Source of the DNA: an uncultured Rhodospirillaceae bacterium
GTDB lineage: Bacteria > Pseudomonadota > Alphaproteobacteria > UBA8366
Length of the DNA: 64,000 nucleotides
Reading direction: 5' to 3'
Assembly (NCBI GenBank): GCA_913043025.1
Contig: CAJWLM010000005.1
Coordinates: forward strand, 1-64,000
Shown: piece after piece, positions 20,552 to 29,912 of the stretch
Layout: each line of letters starts with the position of its first letter
How positions within the stretch are numbered: the first letter of the stretch is position 1
Notes under the pieces: generated by a model
The model's database searches: none
Seen by the model: the letters and a program-made list of their open reading frames with translations, nothing else
Told to the model about the DNA's origin: nothing
Made by a program: the position numbers and the translations under genes

Positions 20552-22336
20552 TCAATACACTCTCGCTTTTGGCGGGAATGACTGAACCTCGTTAGTCATC
20601 GTTTGCATAACTACGGAACGATAATCAAGTTTGACATTACCCTCTTCGTCGCACCATGCCAGAGTATGCTTCATCCAATTCTCGTCATCGCGATCAGGGA
20701 AATCTTCTCGTGCATGCGCCCCACGACTTTCCTTTCGTTCGGCTGCTGATGTCATTGAAACCATTGATTGACCCAAAAGATTGTCCAACTCTAGTGTTTC
20801 GACCAGGTCTGAGTTCCAAACCATCGACGTATCACTAACACTTATGTCGTCTCGTTTCGACCAGGCCTCTTTCATTAATTTGACACCCTCGTCGAGGACC
20901 TCTCCTGTTCGGAATACTGCGCAATTTCCCTGCATTATACGCTGCATTTCAAGACGCAATGCAGCTGTGGGGGTTTCGCCATTTGCGTGACGAAATTTAT
21001 CTAGGCGAGCCAAAGCCTCGTCACCAGCATCTGACCTCAATTGTTTGTGTGAAGATTCAGAATCCACAGTCTCGGCACAGCGCTTCGCCGCAGCCTTCCC
21101 GAACACAACAAGATCCAGTAGTGAGTTTGACCCAAGCCTATTGGCGCCGTGCACTGAAACGCAAGCGGCTTCACCTATCGACATTAAGCCCGGGACGACG
21201 CTTTCTTTCCCATTTACCGTTAGCGCTTCACCGTAGTAATTCGTTGGAATACCCCCCATATTATAGTGGCAAGTCGGAATTATTGGGATAGGCTCTTTAT
21301 TAACGTCAACCCCGGCAAATACTCTTGCGGTTTCCGATATGCCCGGCAAGCGTTCTTCTATCACGTTTGGGTCAAGATGCTCTATGTGCAGGTGGATGTG
21401 ATCGCCTTCTGCACCTACACCGCGCCCCTCTCTTATTTCAATCGTCATCGAACGGCTAACCACATCCCGGCTAGCGAGATCCTTTGCTGAAGGAGCGTAA
21501 CGCTCCATAAATCTTTCACCCTCGGAATTTGTTACATAACCACCCTCACCGCGCACTCCTTCGGTGATTAAACACCCAGCACCATATATGCCGGTTGGAT
21601 GAAATTGCACGAACTCCGGATCTTGCAATGGCAACCCTGCACGTAAAACCATTCCTCCTCCATCACCTGTACAAGTGTGAGCACATGTTGCAGAGAAATA
21701 AGCTTTGCCGTAACCGCCTGTTGCAAGAATCACCATTTTGGCCTTGAACCTATGGATCGATCCATCATCTAAATTCCATGCCATCACACCAGCGATTTCG
21801 TCATCATCATTTCTGATTAAATCCAGCGCGAAATATTCGATAAAAAACTCAACCGAATGTTTGAGAGACTGTTGATAAAGCGTGTGTAAAATGGCATGCC
21901 CAGTACGGTCCGCTGCCGCACAAGTGCGATGTGCAGTGCCATCGCCGTAATTTGTTGTCATGCCGCCAAAAGGACGTTGATAAATTTTTCCCTCTTCAGT
22001 CCTGCTAAACGGCACACCGTAGTGTTCAAGCTCGATTACTGCGGGTACCGCCTCACGACACATGTATTCTATGGAATCTTGATCTCCAAGCCAATCTCCA
22101 CCCTTCACAGTATCATACATGTGCCAGCGCCAATCATCATCTCCCATATTTCCCAAAGAGGCCGACATGCCTCCTTGCGCTGCCACCGTGTGACTGCGGG
22201 TGGGGAATACCTTTGATATGCAAGCAGTTTTCAGCCCTGCCTCCGCAAGCCCAACTGTTGCTCGCAATCCTGCACCACCAGCGCCGACTACAACGACGTC
22301 GTATTCATGATCAATAATTGGATATGCTTCGCCCAT
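20552..22336 (-). CDS. sdhA: Succinate dehydrogenase flavoprotein subunit
   Basis: Catalytic subunit of complex II oxidising succinate to fumarate. Start ATG 22336 ([20 protein letters not shown]) has a GGGGGA site eight bases upstream, where the open frame also offers an unlikely TTG. 594 aa. The FAD motif [12 protein letters not shown], the covalently flavinylated His in SHTVAAQGG, the substrate-binding HPTGIYGAG, catalytic RGEGG and [17 protein letters not shown] are all intact. Overlap-tight spacing with sdhD (4 nt). Confidence 0.98.
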   Translation of the reverse strand: MGEAYPIIDHEYDVVVVGAGGAGLRATVGLAEAGLKTACISKVFPTRSHTVAAQGGMSASLGNMGDDDWRWHMYDTVKGGDWLGDQDSIEYMCREAVPAVIELEHYGVPFSRTEEGKIYQRPFGGMTTNYGDGTAHRTCAAADRTGHAILHTLYQQSLKHSVEFFIEYFALDLIRNDDDEIAGVMAWNLDDGSIHRFKAKMVILATGGYGKAYFSATCAHTCTGDGGGMVLRAGLPLQDPEFVQFHPTGIYGAGCLITEGVRGEGGYVTNSEGERFMERYAPSAKDLASRDVVSRSMTIEIREGRGVGAEGDHIHLHIEHLDPNVIEERLPGISETARVFAGVDVNKEPIPIIPTCHYNMGGIPTNYYGEALTVNGKESVVPGLMSIGEAACVSVHGANRLGSNSLLDLVVFGKAAAKRCAETVDSESSHKQLRSDAGDEALARLDKFRHANGETPTAALRLEMQRIMQGNCAVFRTGEVLDEGVKLMKEAWSKRDDISVSDTSMVWNSDLVETLELDNLLGQSMVSMTSAAERKESRGAHAREDFPDRDDENWMKHTLAWCDEEGNVKLDYRSVVMQTMTNEVQSFPPKARVY

Positions 22337-22340
22337 GATT

Positions 22341-22724
22341 TTATCCCCCAAAGGAAACTTTTATAATTGAGAAAGTAGCGGCAACGGCAAGACCTATGCT
22401 TGACAATTTCATTATGACTAACGCCGTTAGTTTCACTGCTTCGTGATGAACATAATCTTCTATCACTACCTGCAAACCCAGCTGCAGATGATGAAACGTT
22501 GCAATAACTAACAAAACCATAAAAATGCCGTTGGTTGGTTGTGCCAGCCATTTAACTCCGGCGTCGTAGTCACTTCCGGCAAGCGTCAATGCAGAATACA
22601 CAAACCAAAGTGTGAGAGGCACAAGAGCTATTGCGGTTATGCGCTGCGACCACCAATGATGTGACCCTGACTTCGCACTACCTAGACCGCGCACTCTACC
22701 AATCGGATGTTGTAAACCCATCAT
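22341..22724 (-). CDS. sdhD: Succinate dehydrogenase membrane anchor subunit
   Basis: Hydrophobic anchor that with SdhC binds heme b and ubiquinone. I start it at the paired ATG codons 22724/22721 ([20 protein letters not shown]), which follow AAGGAAAT; the frame extends 15 residues upstream into sdhC sequence. Three transmembrane helices and the family motif [16 protein letters not shown] (heme/quinone-side His) are visible. About 127 aa. Confidence 0.93.
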   Translation of the reverse strand: MMGLQHPIGRVRGLGSAKSGSHHWWSQRITAIALVPLTLWFVYSALTLAGSDYDAGVKWLAQPTNGIFMVLLVIATFHHLQLGLQVVIEDYVHHEAVKLTALVIMKLSSIGLAVAATFSIIKVSFGG

Positions 22725-22731
22725 ATTTCCT

Positions 22732-23121
22732 TCAAAACACCAGAATATATAAACCGTACCAAAACCCACCTGTTAGGACCACAGAGAGTGTAAATACAGC
22801 ATAGCCTGACGCCCGCGCGATCGGCAAATCATACCCGAGACCAGCATCCCAAACCAAATGTCTGATCCCGTTTGCCAGATGGTAAAATAACGACCATGTC
22901 CAACCAATCAGCATCACATATCCGGGTATAGAAGTGAGGAAATTACGTAACAGTATATATCCATCAACGCCTCCGGCAAGAGCGACCAACCAAGCTACCA
23001 AAAAAAAGCTTCCGGCAATCAGCGCAATGCCGGTGGCCCTATGGAGTATTGACAAAGCCATCGTCCATTGCCACCGGTAAATCTGCAGATGTGGAGAAAG
23101 AGGCCTGCCAGTTGACGCCAT
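22732..23121 (-). CDS. sdhC: Succinate dehydrogenase cytochrome b556 subunit
   Basis: Cytochrome b subunit of complex II. Start ATG 23121 gives MASTGRPLSPHLQIYRWQW with a GAGGA site; the SPHLQIYRW and SILHRATG motifs are the standard SdhC quinone-site region, and the heme-ligand His lies in HLANGIRHLVWD. Three transmembrane helices, 129 aa. First gene of sdhCDAB, so the promoter must lie in the long gene-free stretch upstream. Confidence 0.95.
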   Translation of the reverse strand: MASTGRPLSPHLQIYRWQWTMALSILHRATGIALIAGSFFLVAWLVALAGGVDGYILLRNFLTSIPGYVMLIGWTWSLFYHLANGIRHLVWDAGLGYDLPIARASGYAVFTLSVVLTGGFWYGLYILVF

Positions 23122-24044
23122 TATCAAATCCTCAAAACTCAAAACAACATTTGTACTCTTTAATCATAACTTTATTCGAACCAAAACAACACAAATACGC
23201 AAATTGGAGAAAGAAAGTCAAAAAAAAGGGCTTTTTTCTAATCTGGGCGTTCATTAGACACCTTTCAAGTCCCAAGTCAACTTATGGTTCCGATACGTAG
23301 TTTTCGGTTGTAGCGAGAGGAAATTTGTTTCATTCAGTCGGTCAAACTCCAGCTGTTGTGCACACACTAACGAACCGATCCCATGCCGTTTATAGGGAGA
23401 TATTTTAGGTTGTTGAAAATTTGGGGGATAAGTTGTGTATCTTCTGTGCGTAAGCGAAAGGGTTATTCACAACAAAGTTCAAAACGCGTTTTGTTTACGC
23501 TAGACATTCGAATGTTCCACAGTCACCCTTTAGGTAGCATGTACTAGTGCTGAATTTGAGATCGTACAGAAGTAAGCGTGAAAGTGTTATAAGACCTGCT
23601 ACGCGCTCGGTACGAACCAGGTTTAGGGCTCAAGCGGTGTCGGAACATCTTGATAAAGCTTGAGAAGGGTAGCTGCGGTGTTCACAGCAAATCTGTCTAT
23701 GACAGAAAAGTTGCGCGGAAAGGATTTTTGTTCGCGAAAGAATATCGGAAGTACTTTTGAGCATAATGGCAGCGTCGTCGCCAGGGCGCCTGTTGTCTAA
23801 GCTCAGGTATTACCTCACTGACCTCGTGCGGGGAGCCTTACGGCTTCATAGGCGTCGGCAGCACCGCACAGGTGCTAATGCGACACGGTGGTCCCACCAA
23901 CTCCTGTCGTATTGCCGACGCCTTTTTTAAATAAAGAAAGACCGAACGTTACATTGTTAAATCCAGTAACACTCACAAGTTTCGAAAGTTGTTGTGCTAT
24001 AATATGTACATCGTCCAACCACAAAAATACACTGAATCATCCTA
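23122..24044. other. 923-nt gene-free stretch with several inverted repeats
   Basis: No convincing protein frame is seen between sdhC and the methyltransferase gene. The side next to sdhC should carry the sdh promoter. Further along there are several inverted repeats: ACCTG/CAGGT (23594-23598 with 23618-23622), CTCAAGC/GCTTGAG (23629-23635 with 23658-23664), CTGTC-TAT-GACAG near 23693-23705, the palindrome AGGTATTACCT near 23805-23815, AGCC-TTAC-GGCT near 23834-23845, then the strong stem listed separately. The density of hairpins suggests one or more structured RNAs rather than spacer. One perfect DnaA-box-like TTATTCACA sits at 23463. Confidence 0.6.
23760..23928 (+). ncRNA. Candidate structured non-coding RNA with 3' three-way junction and T-run
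   Basis: A perfect 10-bp stem (GGCGTCGGCA 23851-23860 with TGCCGACGCC 23913-23922) is followed at once by six T residues, as in an intrinsic terminator. The stem does not enclose a simple loop. It encloses two hairpins: GCACC-gcaca-GGTGC (23861-23875), and CGACA/TGTCG (23881-23885 with 23905-23909) capped by GGTG-gtcc-CACC. That makes a three-way junction. Two smaller hairpins precede it. The 5' end is uncertain; 23760 is the upstream limit of dense structure. I could not match it to 6S, RNase P, tmRNA or SRP RNA motifs, so the family is unknown. Strand is set by the T-run. Confidence 0.5.
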
Positions 24045-25535
24045 TCAACGCGCACATATAAGTAAAAGTCCGTCAATATTCTTTCTCTCTGTGATTTCCC
24101 AGCTTGCGCTTATCAATTTAGCAACAAGTTCTTTTTCTGAGTGGTCATTCACATACCCAGAAGCTCTTCGATCTTCGTGATCACGACTTACCCCCGCAGG
24201 CACGCAGTGATATACAATGTAAAGTCGTCCCGAAGATGATCTCAGCCTCTCGAACAAGCGGTCAACATCGTGAATATATTCAAGCACCCCAAGCAAAGTT
24301 GCCATATCCCAACGCCCTATTGGAAATTGGTTTTGATTAAGATCTGCAATAACAGTATTCTTTGAAAATCTTACGATATCGAGAGGCGTGTATTTCACAG
24401 CTATCGGAATCTTACGAAACAGTTCCATGGTGCCAGCACCAACATCAATCAGAGTCCCTGTCCGCAACAAATAGGGCATAACCATAGAAGCGCGCATTTC
24501 CGCGCCCTGCACTAAATTTGGAGGTCGGCACCAACGCCATCCATCAGTTGCCTTCGCCTTTATAATCCTTTTCGTAAACTTGGCACGAGCATTTCGATCG
24601 TAAAGTCGCTCTTCAACGTTCGATAAAGACGGTGGTGGTGGTGGGTACGGCTTAAAATAGCCATCATATACTGGGTCTGCCTCAACAGCCTCGATTAACG
24701 ATGGGGCAATGGCTAGAATATTACCAGTCTCGTCACCCGAGATCCAAGGCATTAAAACTCCGGGCATGTGAATGTGTGGAAACCAAAAAAGACGAAAGCC
24801 AAGTTCCAAAAGGCGTTCCGAAACCCTGTGAAACTCCTTTAGGGAATCTCGCTTTCCATACGCTGTTGACTTTTCGAAAATTACCGCCGCAACTCTTCCG
24901 GATTTTAGTGTCTCATCTGCTCCATCCAAAACTCCTGGTTCACCGCCCTCAACATCAATTTTTATGAATGTCCTCATCGCAGGCAGCCCCTCGCGCGCAG
25001 CAATAAGCTTATCCACCGAGATCATTTTAATATCCTCTCCTGAGGTAGGCTGAGCCTCTTTAGGACGCAGGGCTCCTGTTTGATGCCCCATTGTCGAAAA
25101 TGACCAAAGTTTTGTGAAGCCAGCATCCACGCCACAAGCAGCTTCAATAATCTCGATCTGCTCGTAACGCTGATTTAGTTCTGCCCATAATTTTAGTACA
25201 CGCGAATTACGAGGGTCAGGTTCTATAGCTACAACATTGACATCGCCACATGGAGCGCTGGCAGCAGATAAAGAGTAAATTCCGAAATGGGCCCCGACAT
25301 CAATAAACAAATCACCCGACACGAGATGACGATCCAAAAAACTGCGGTATGGATACTCATATCCACCGTAGAAGGCCTCGCAACGAGCAAGAAGAGCTAA
25401 CCCCGGGTCTTTAGCATAGTCAGAGGGCAACACCATGACGAAACGATCTGTTCCATCGCGATTTTTCTGGCATGATGCCAATAACAGGTTACCATCGCTG
25501 GACTCCGGCAGTTGAGGAAGTAACTTCTGGTCCAT
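24045..25535 (-). CDS. Double methyltransferase: FkbM domain fused to a second SAM-dependent domain
   Basis: 496-aa protein with two apparent Rossmann methyltransferase units. The first (residues ~75-270) is FkbM-like: SAM motif FIDVGAHFGIYS (D79-G85), acidic motif VVAIEPDPRN and the FkbM hallmark FIKIDVEGGEPGVLDG. A proline-run linker (PPPPPS near residue 300) leads to a second unit (~340-496) with LIDVGAGTMELF (D364), WDMATLLGVLEYIHD and a YIVYHCVP strand typical of class I methyltransferases. Targets are unknown; FkbM domains often methylate glycans or small molecules. It is divergent from the pyridoxal kinase and isolated otherwise. Confidence 0.8.
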   Translation of the reverse strand: MDQKLLPQLPESSDGNLLLASCQKNRDGTDRFVMVLPSDYAKDPGLALLARCEAFYGGYEYPYRSFLDRHLVSGDLFIDVGAHFGIYSLSAASAPCGDVNVVAIEPDPRNSRVLKLWAELNQRYEQIEIIEAACGVDAGFTKLWSFSTMGHQTGALRPKEAQPTSGEDIKMISVDKLIAAREGLPAMRTFIKIDVEGGEPGVLDGADETLKSGRVAAVIFEKSTAYGKRDSLKEFHRVSERLLELGFRLFWFPHIHMPGVLMPWISGDETGNILAIAPSLIEAVEADPVYDGYFKPYPPPPPSLSNVEERLYDRNARAKFTKRIIKAKATDGWRWCRPPNLVQGAEMRASMVMPYLLRTGTLIDVGAGTMELFRKIPIAVKYTPLDIVRFSKNTVIADLNQNQFPIGRWDMATLLGVLEYIHDVDRLFERLRSSSGRLYIVYHCVPAGVSRDHEDRRASGYVNDHSEKELVAKLISASWEITERKNIDGLLLICAR

Positions 25536-25619
25536 GGAAACTTTCAGCTTACTGGATTGGCATATAAGTTTTCAAATAACAACAATGCGACCAAAAAAAC
25601 ATCGCGTAAAGAGGAAAAA

Positions 25620-26462
25620 TTGGCAATTTTATCTATCCAGTCCAATGTCATAACCGGTTATGTCGGAAATGCAGCGGCGCGTTTACCACTGCAAAGACTT
25701 GGCTTCGAAGTCTGGGCTTTAGACACAGTCATTTTGTCAAACCACCCAGCTATTTGTCCACCTACCGGTCAAACCAGCACTCCTGGGCAAATTTTAGATT
25801 TGTTTAACGGAATACACTCGCAAGGACTTTTAAATAAATGCGTCGCAGTACTTGGTGGGTATTTGGGTAATGCGGAGAATGGACCCGCATTGGTACATGC
25901 GGTTGTTAAATCAAGAGAAGAAAATAAGCGCGCTTTATTTATTTGTGATCCTGTGATGGGTGATAACGGTAGAATCTATGTCCCTGGAGATATTGTTAGT
26001 TTCTACAAAAATAGAGCTATGAGTTTAACTGATATAGCGCTTCCCAATGCATTCGAGGCAAGCTTATTGACGGGTATCTCCGTAACAAACGTCAGTACAG
26101 CATTGCAAGCCATCCAAACCTTGAGAAACCAGGGCCCGGACACAATAGTGATTACGGGTGTCGAGGCACCAGACAACTCAAAACTTGCGACCTTGATATC
26201 TTTCAAAGACGAAACGTGGCAAATCACAACACCTAAGGTTGAGATACAATCGCACGGCGCAGGCGATTTACTAAGCGCGCTTTTTACTGGGCATTATATC
26301 CGGAGCGGAAACCACCTGATGGCGGTGTCAGGTGCCGTGGCGGGCGTTTATGCAGCATTAAAAAACGCAAAAAAAACCCGAAGTGAAACATTATCATTGG
26401 TTTCTGTTCAAAAAATAATCCTGGATCCACCGGAAATCTTTGCGCCAGAGCGGCTGAGGTAA
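25620..26462 (+). CDS. pdxY: Pyridoxal kinase
   Basis: PfkB/ribokinase-like kinase that phosphorylates pyridoxal in the vitamin B6 salvage pathway. I choose the TTG at 25620 because GAGGA lies six bases upstream and homology begins exactly there (AILSIQSNVITGYVGNAAA, as in PdxY/PdxK). The frame remains open upstream to another TTG at 25557, adding 21 polar residues. From the chosen start it is 280 aa. Substrate/ATP elements FICDPVMGD, LPNAFEASLLTG and the catalytic SHGAGDLLSALF (anion hole GAGD) are present. Confidence 0.9.
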   Translation: MAILSIQSNVITGYVGNAAARLPLQRLGFEVWALDTVILSNHPAICPPTGQTSTPGQILDLFNGIHSQGLLNKCVAVLGGYLGNAENGPALVHAVVKSREENKRALFICDPVMGDNGRIYVPGDIVSFYKNRAMSLTDIALPNAFEASLLTGISVTNVSTALQAIQTLRNQGPDTIVITGVEAPDNSKLATLISFKDETWQITTPKVEIQSHGAGDLLSALFTGHYIRSGNHLMAVSGAVAGVYAALKNAKKTRSETLSLVSVQKIILDPPEIFAPERLR

Positions 26463-26514
26463 TAATTTAATAAGCTTGCTTAGTATTTTGACATTACAAT
26501 CTTCTACCGCTACA

Positions 26515-27528
26515 TTACATGAATTTGTTTATCAGAACCTCGGCAATCTGGACCGTGTTCAACGCAGCTCCTTTCCGTAAGTTATCCGCAACCAACCAAA
26601 ATGCGAGACCGTTTTCCACCGTTGAATCATCGCGAAGGCGGCTGACATAGACCGCATCCTCACCAGCACTTTCAAGTGGTGTTACATAGCCTCCATTCTC
26701 TCGATCATCAACGACGAGCACACCGGGCGCCTTACGAAGCACATCACGTGCTTCGGCTTCAGAAACATCATTATCAAATTCCACATTTACAGCCTCACCG
26801 TGCCCAACAAAAATAGGCACACGCACGCAACTCGCTATCACTTTGATATCGGGGTCAATAATTTTCTTAGTTTCGGCCGCCATCTTCCACTCTTCTTTCG
26901 TGGAACCATCATCAAGAAAAGAATCGATATGGGGAATTGCATTGAATGCTATCTGCTTCGTGAAGTGTTCTTTTTTTATTTCCGAATTTACGTAAATATT
27001 ACGAGTCTGCTCAAATAGTTCATCCATTGCGCTTTTACCCGATCCTGAAACCGACTGATAAGTGGCAACGACCACGCGTCGGACATGGAATGCGTCATGT
27101 AAGGGCTTAAGCGCTACTACCATCTGAATTGTCGAGCAATTTGGATTTGAGATAATATTCCGTTTTTTATATAGATTGATTGCAGCCGCATTCACTTCTG
27201 GCACTATCAATGGTACGTCGGGGTCCATTCTAAATTGCGAGGTGTTATCAATTACAACCGCCCCTGCTTTCGCCGCCTTAGGCGCAAATTCGGCGGACAC
27301 CCTTGCGCCAGGGGAGGAAAGAACGATGTCAGTACCCTTGAAATTGAACTTCGCCAAATCCTGTACATCAAGAATAGCTTCATCACCAAATGACACCTGC
27401 TTGCCTGCAGACCGTTCTGAAGCAAGGGCTACAACCTCATCAACTGGAAATCCTCTCTCTGCCAGGATCTTGAGAATTTCCCGGCCTACATTTCCGGTCG
27501 CACCCACCACAGCTATTTTATAACCCAT
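26515..27528 (-). CDS. asd: Aspartate-semialdehyde dehydrogenase
   Basis: Reduces aspartyl phosphate to aspartate semialdehyde, the branch point to lysine/DAP, threonine and methionine. Start ATG 27528 (MGYKIAVVGATGNVGREIL) with AGGAA upstream. 337 aa. NADP motif GATGNVG, catalytic Cys in SNPNCSTIQMV and the catalytic His in CVRVPIFVGHGEAV are present. It is the last gene of the leuCDB-asd run and convergent with pdxY. Confidence 0.96.
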   Translation of the reverse strand: MGYKIAVVGATGNVGREILKILAERGFPVDEVVALASERSAGKQVSFGDEAILDVQDLAKFNFKGTDIVLSSPGARVSAEFAPKAAKAGAVVIDNTSQFRMDPDVPLIVPEVNAAAINLYKKRNIISNPNCSTIQMVVALKPLHDAFHVRRVVVATYQSVSGSGKSAMDELFEQTRNIYVNSEIKKEHFTKQIAFNAIPHIDSFLDDGSTKEEWKMAAETKKIIDPDIKVIASCVRVPIFVGHGEAVNVEFDNDVSEAEARDVLRKAPGVLVVDDRENGGYVTPLESAGEDAVYVSRLRDDSTVENGLAFWLVADNLRKGAALNTVQIAEVLINKFM

Positions 27529-27637
27529 TTTTTGTTTCCTTCCCCGCATTTTTTCGCGCGGCAGTGAAAAATAAAACTATTGTATGACGAAAGATTATTA
27601 TTGATCGTAATAGGAAGCTAAAAATCATGTACAAAGT

Positions 27638-28750
27638 TTATGCCTCTGACATTCTCATCAATTTTTCTAATAATGCGTCACCCATTGCATCGGTGGATAA
27701 TTCAGTTGCGCCCGGTTCAGTGATGTCGGCAGTCCGCATACCATCATCGAGGACCGCACACACGGCCCTCTCTACAAGCAATCCATCCTCAACCATATCA
27801 AGTGAGTGTTTTAGCATCATGGAAAAACTAAGGATTGCAGCCAATGGATTTGCAATATTCAATCCAGCAATATCAGGAGCACTTCCATGGACGGGTTCAT
27901 ATAATGCTAACCTGCGACCATTTGAGTCAGGCGCCCCAAGAGAGGCGGATGGCAGCATACCAAGCGAACCTGTTACCATTGACGCACAATCCGACAAAAT
28001 ATCGCCAAACATATTGTCAGTAACAATGACATCAAACTGTTTTGGCTCGCGCACCAATTGCATCGCGCAATTATCGACATACAAATGGCGCAACTCAACA
28101 TCGCTGTACCGATCGCGCTGAAGGTTCGTCACCACATCCCGCCATAATATACCCGTCGCCATCACATTTTCTTTATCGACTGAATGCAAAATACCTTCTC
28201 TCTCGCGGGCAAGCTCGAATGCTACCTCGGCAACACGATAAATTTCATTTTCCCTATACCGCTGCGTATCAATGGCTATGCGCTCATTTTCCTTGCCCTC
28301 AATACCGCGCGGCTCACCAAAATATATGCCTGATGTGAGTTCTCGTACTATTAAGATATCCAATCCCTTGATGACTTCAGATTTCAATGAGGAAGCCCCG
28401 AGTAATGCGTCAAATGTCATTGCAGGTCGTAGATTGGCAAAAAGATCCAATTTTTTCCGTAGTTTCAGCAAGCCTGCTTCAGGCCGAATATCTCGGGGTA
28501 AATGATCAAACTTTGGACCGCCAACAGCACCCATGAGCACAGCATCTGCTGTTTTCGCTTTGTCCAAAGTTTTGTCCGCGAGTGGCTCCCCATACGCCTC
28601 GACCGCCGCACCTCCAAAATAGTCGTCCTCAACTTCAAGCGTAACGGACCTTACATCAGATAGCCAATCGATGACACGGCGCACCTGGTCAACTACCTCC
28701 GGGCCGATGTAATCGCCAGGCAATATCAAAATTTTCCGGTTTACAGCCAT
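27638..28750 (-). CDS. leuB: 3-isopropylmalate dehydrogenase
   Basis: NAD-dependent oxidative decarboxylase of leucine biosynthesis. Start ATG 28750 ([20 protein letters not shown]), GAGAGG upstream. 370 aa. Substrate arginines ([14 protein letters not shown]), the metal-binding aspartates in [17 protein letters not shown] and the NAD-adenosine site [12 protein letters not shown] are intact. Minus-strand neighbour of leuD and asd; 109 nt to asd. Confidence 0.97.
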   Translation of the reverse strand: MAVNRKILILPGDYIGPEVVDQVRRVIDWLSDVRSVTLEVEDDYFGGAAVEAYGEPLADKTLDKAKTADAVLMGAVGGPKFDHLPRDIRPEAGLLKLRKKLDLFANLRPAMTFDALLGASSLKSEVIKGLDILIVRELTSGIYFGEPRGIEGKENERIAIDTQRYRENEIYRVAEVAFELAREREGILHSVDKENVMATGILWRDVVTNLQRDRYSDVELRHLYVDNCAMQLVREPKQFDVIVTDNMFGDILSDCASMVTGSLGMLPSASLGAPDSNGRRLALYEPVHGSAPDIAGLNIANPLAAILSFSMMLKHSLDMVEDGLLVERAVCAVLDDGMRTADITEPGATELSTDAMGDALLEKLMRMSEA

Positions 28751-28948
28751 AACGAGCACCTCTCACAAAACAACAAATGAAGATCGAAAAGATGAGCCTT
28801 CAAGGTTTTGCAGAAAATCAAGTAGGCACTCCATAACACTTATCCATCTAAGAAAATCCATTAACAGGAAATTGAGTTCAACCGCACGAATATCGAATTT
28901 CTTAAGAGACCGTAAGCCTATCAAAGCATAATTCGGGCATAAGCCTCT

Positions 28949-28974
28949 AAAAATTTAAATGCGGGCTTTGCCCG
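28949..28974 (-). terminator. Possible intrinsic terminator after leuD
   Basis: About 30 nt past the leuD stop, read on the minus strand, there is a 5-bp stem CGGGC/GCCCG (28962-28966 with 28970-28974) with a 3-nt loop, followed by ATTTAAATTTTT. The stem is short and the T-run interrupted, so termination may be partial, leaving leuB and asd partly coupled. Confidence 0.4.
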
Positions 28975-29003
28975 GATAAAAACAAACCCTATTTTATCCA
29001 CAT

Positions 29004-29630
29004 TCAATTGCTCTCATTCTCCAAGTAAAGCCAAGGCTGATTTACCCGTTGCTTGCTTTCAAAGCTATCGATCTTTCTTTGCTTTTGTAAAGTAAGACCG
29101 ATATCGTCTAATCCTTCTAAAAGACATTTTCTCCGAAATTCGTCAATTTTGAATGCAACCCTGCCTCCATTAGGTCGTATTATAGTCTCAATATTGAGAT
29201 CTACGGTAAGCTCAGGATTTTCCCTATCTGAAGCATCCGCCATTAATGCTTTTAATTGATCTGATTTGACGGTGACTGGTAATATGCCGTTTTTAAAACA
29301 GTTGTTGTAGAATATATCTGCAAAGCTTGTCGATATGATGCACCGAATACCAAAGTCTAGCAGTGCCCATGGCGCATGTTCTCGGGAAGACCCACAACCA
29401 AAATTATCACCAGCAACAATAATCCCAGACCGTCTATACGGCTCTTGGTTCAAAACAAATTCTGATTTTTCAGTCCCGTCAACATTGAAGCGAAGCTCAT
29501 CAAATACAACACTCCCAAGTCCCGTGCGTTTTATTGTTCGCAAATATTGTTTCGGAATGATCATATCGGTATCGATATTAATTCTATCCATGGGCGCCGC
29601 TATGGCTGTGAGCCTTGTGAAGTTTTCCAT
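29004..29630 (-). CDS. leuD: 3-isopropylmalate dehydratase small subunit
   Basis: Small subunit of isopropylmalate isomerase. Start ATG 29630 ([20 protein letters not shown]) fits family length (208 aa); a GTG at 29675 with GAGGGAG nearby is an alternative that adds 15 residues. Motifs [11 protein letters not shown], the swivelling-domain [20 protein letters not shown] and [13 protein letters not shown] are present. Works with LeuC, which is encoded upstream with a short spacer that may hold a small frame. Confidence 0.96.
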   Translation of the reverse strand: MENFTRLTAIAAPMDRINIDTDMIIPKQYLRTIKRTGLGSVVFDELRFNVDGTEKSEFVLNQEPYRRSGIIVAGDNFGCGSSREHAPWALLDFGIRCIISTSFADIFYNNCFKNGILPVTVKSDQLKALMADASDRENPELTVDLNIETIIRPNGGRVAFKIDEFRRKCLLEGLDDIGLTLQKQRKIDSFESKQRVNQPWLYLENESN

Positions 29631-29693
29631 ATGGTTTTTAAGTACGTTGCTTTTACAACAACCTCGCTCCCTCACAAAACAAACCTAAACTAT

Positions 29694-29912
29694 CTAGCGT
29701 TTGCACCCGCGAAGCAAACAAATCATGGAGAGATCAGGCTTATAGGTCCTGCCCCGGTGCTCCGACAGCACCCCAGTAATTTTTATTTTACCATTATCCA
29801 ACTCTTTACTAACCCAGCTATGTTCACTGATGTCATGACCGAAAAGTTGACCAAATGGGTGCAAATTATCATCACTATAATTGCCATGATGTTGGTTTTC
29901 TTTACCCCTCAT
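29694..29912 (-). CDS. Possible small protein between leuC and leuD, unrecognised
   Basis: 72-codon frame whose ATG shares an ATGA overlap with the leuC stop, the arrangement used for translational coupling. It starts [15 protein letters not shown] and has no transmembrane or signal segment and no motif I recognise. It fills most of the 280-nt leuC-leuD spacer. Against it: the spacer also contains a hairpin (GGTGCT/AGCACC around a 5-nt loop, near 29758-29775), and nothing in the composition proves selection on protein. It may be chance. Confidence 0.25.
   Translation of the reverse strand: MRGKENQHHGNYSDDNLHPFGQLFGHDISEHSWVSKELDNGKIKITGVLSEHRGRTYKPDLSMICLLRGCKR

Noticed and set aside
22349-22351. 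TTG as the sdhA start
   Set aside because: It is part of the G-rich ribosome binding site; the ATG at 22336 begins the conserved protein.
23463-23471. Perfect DnaA-box-like sequence TTATTCACA in the gene-free gap, suggesting oriC
   Set aside because: Only one good box was found, no AT-rich unwinding element with box cluster, no switch of gene strand at this point and none of the genes that usually flank alphaproteobacterial oriC.
23580-23930. RNase P RNA, tmRNA, SRP RNA or 6S RNA
   Set aside because: Diagnostic blocks (GAGGAAAGTCC, tmRNA tag and T-arm, SRP GGAAG loop, a 6S single central bubble) were not found, so the family is left open.
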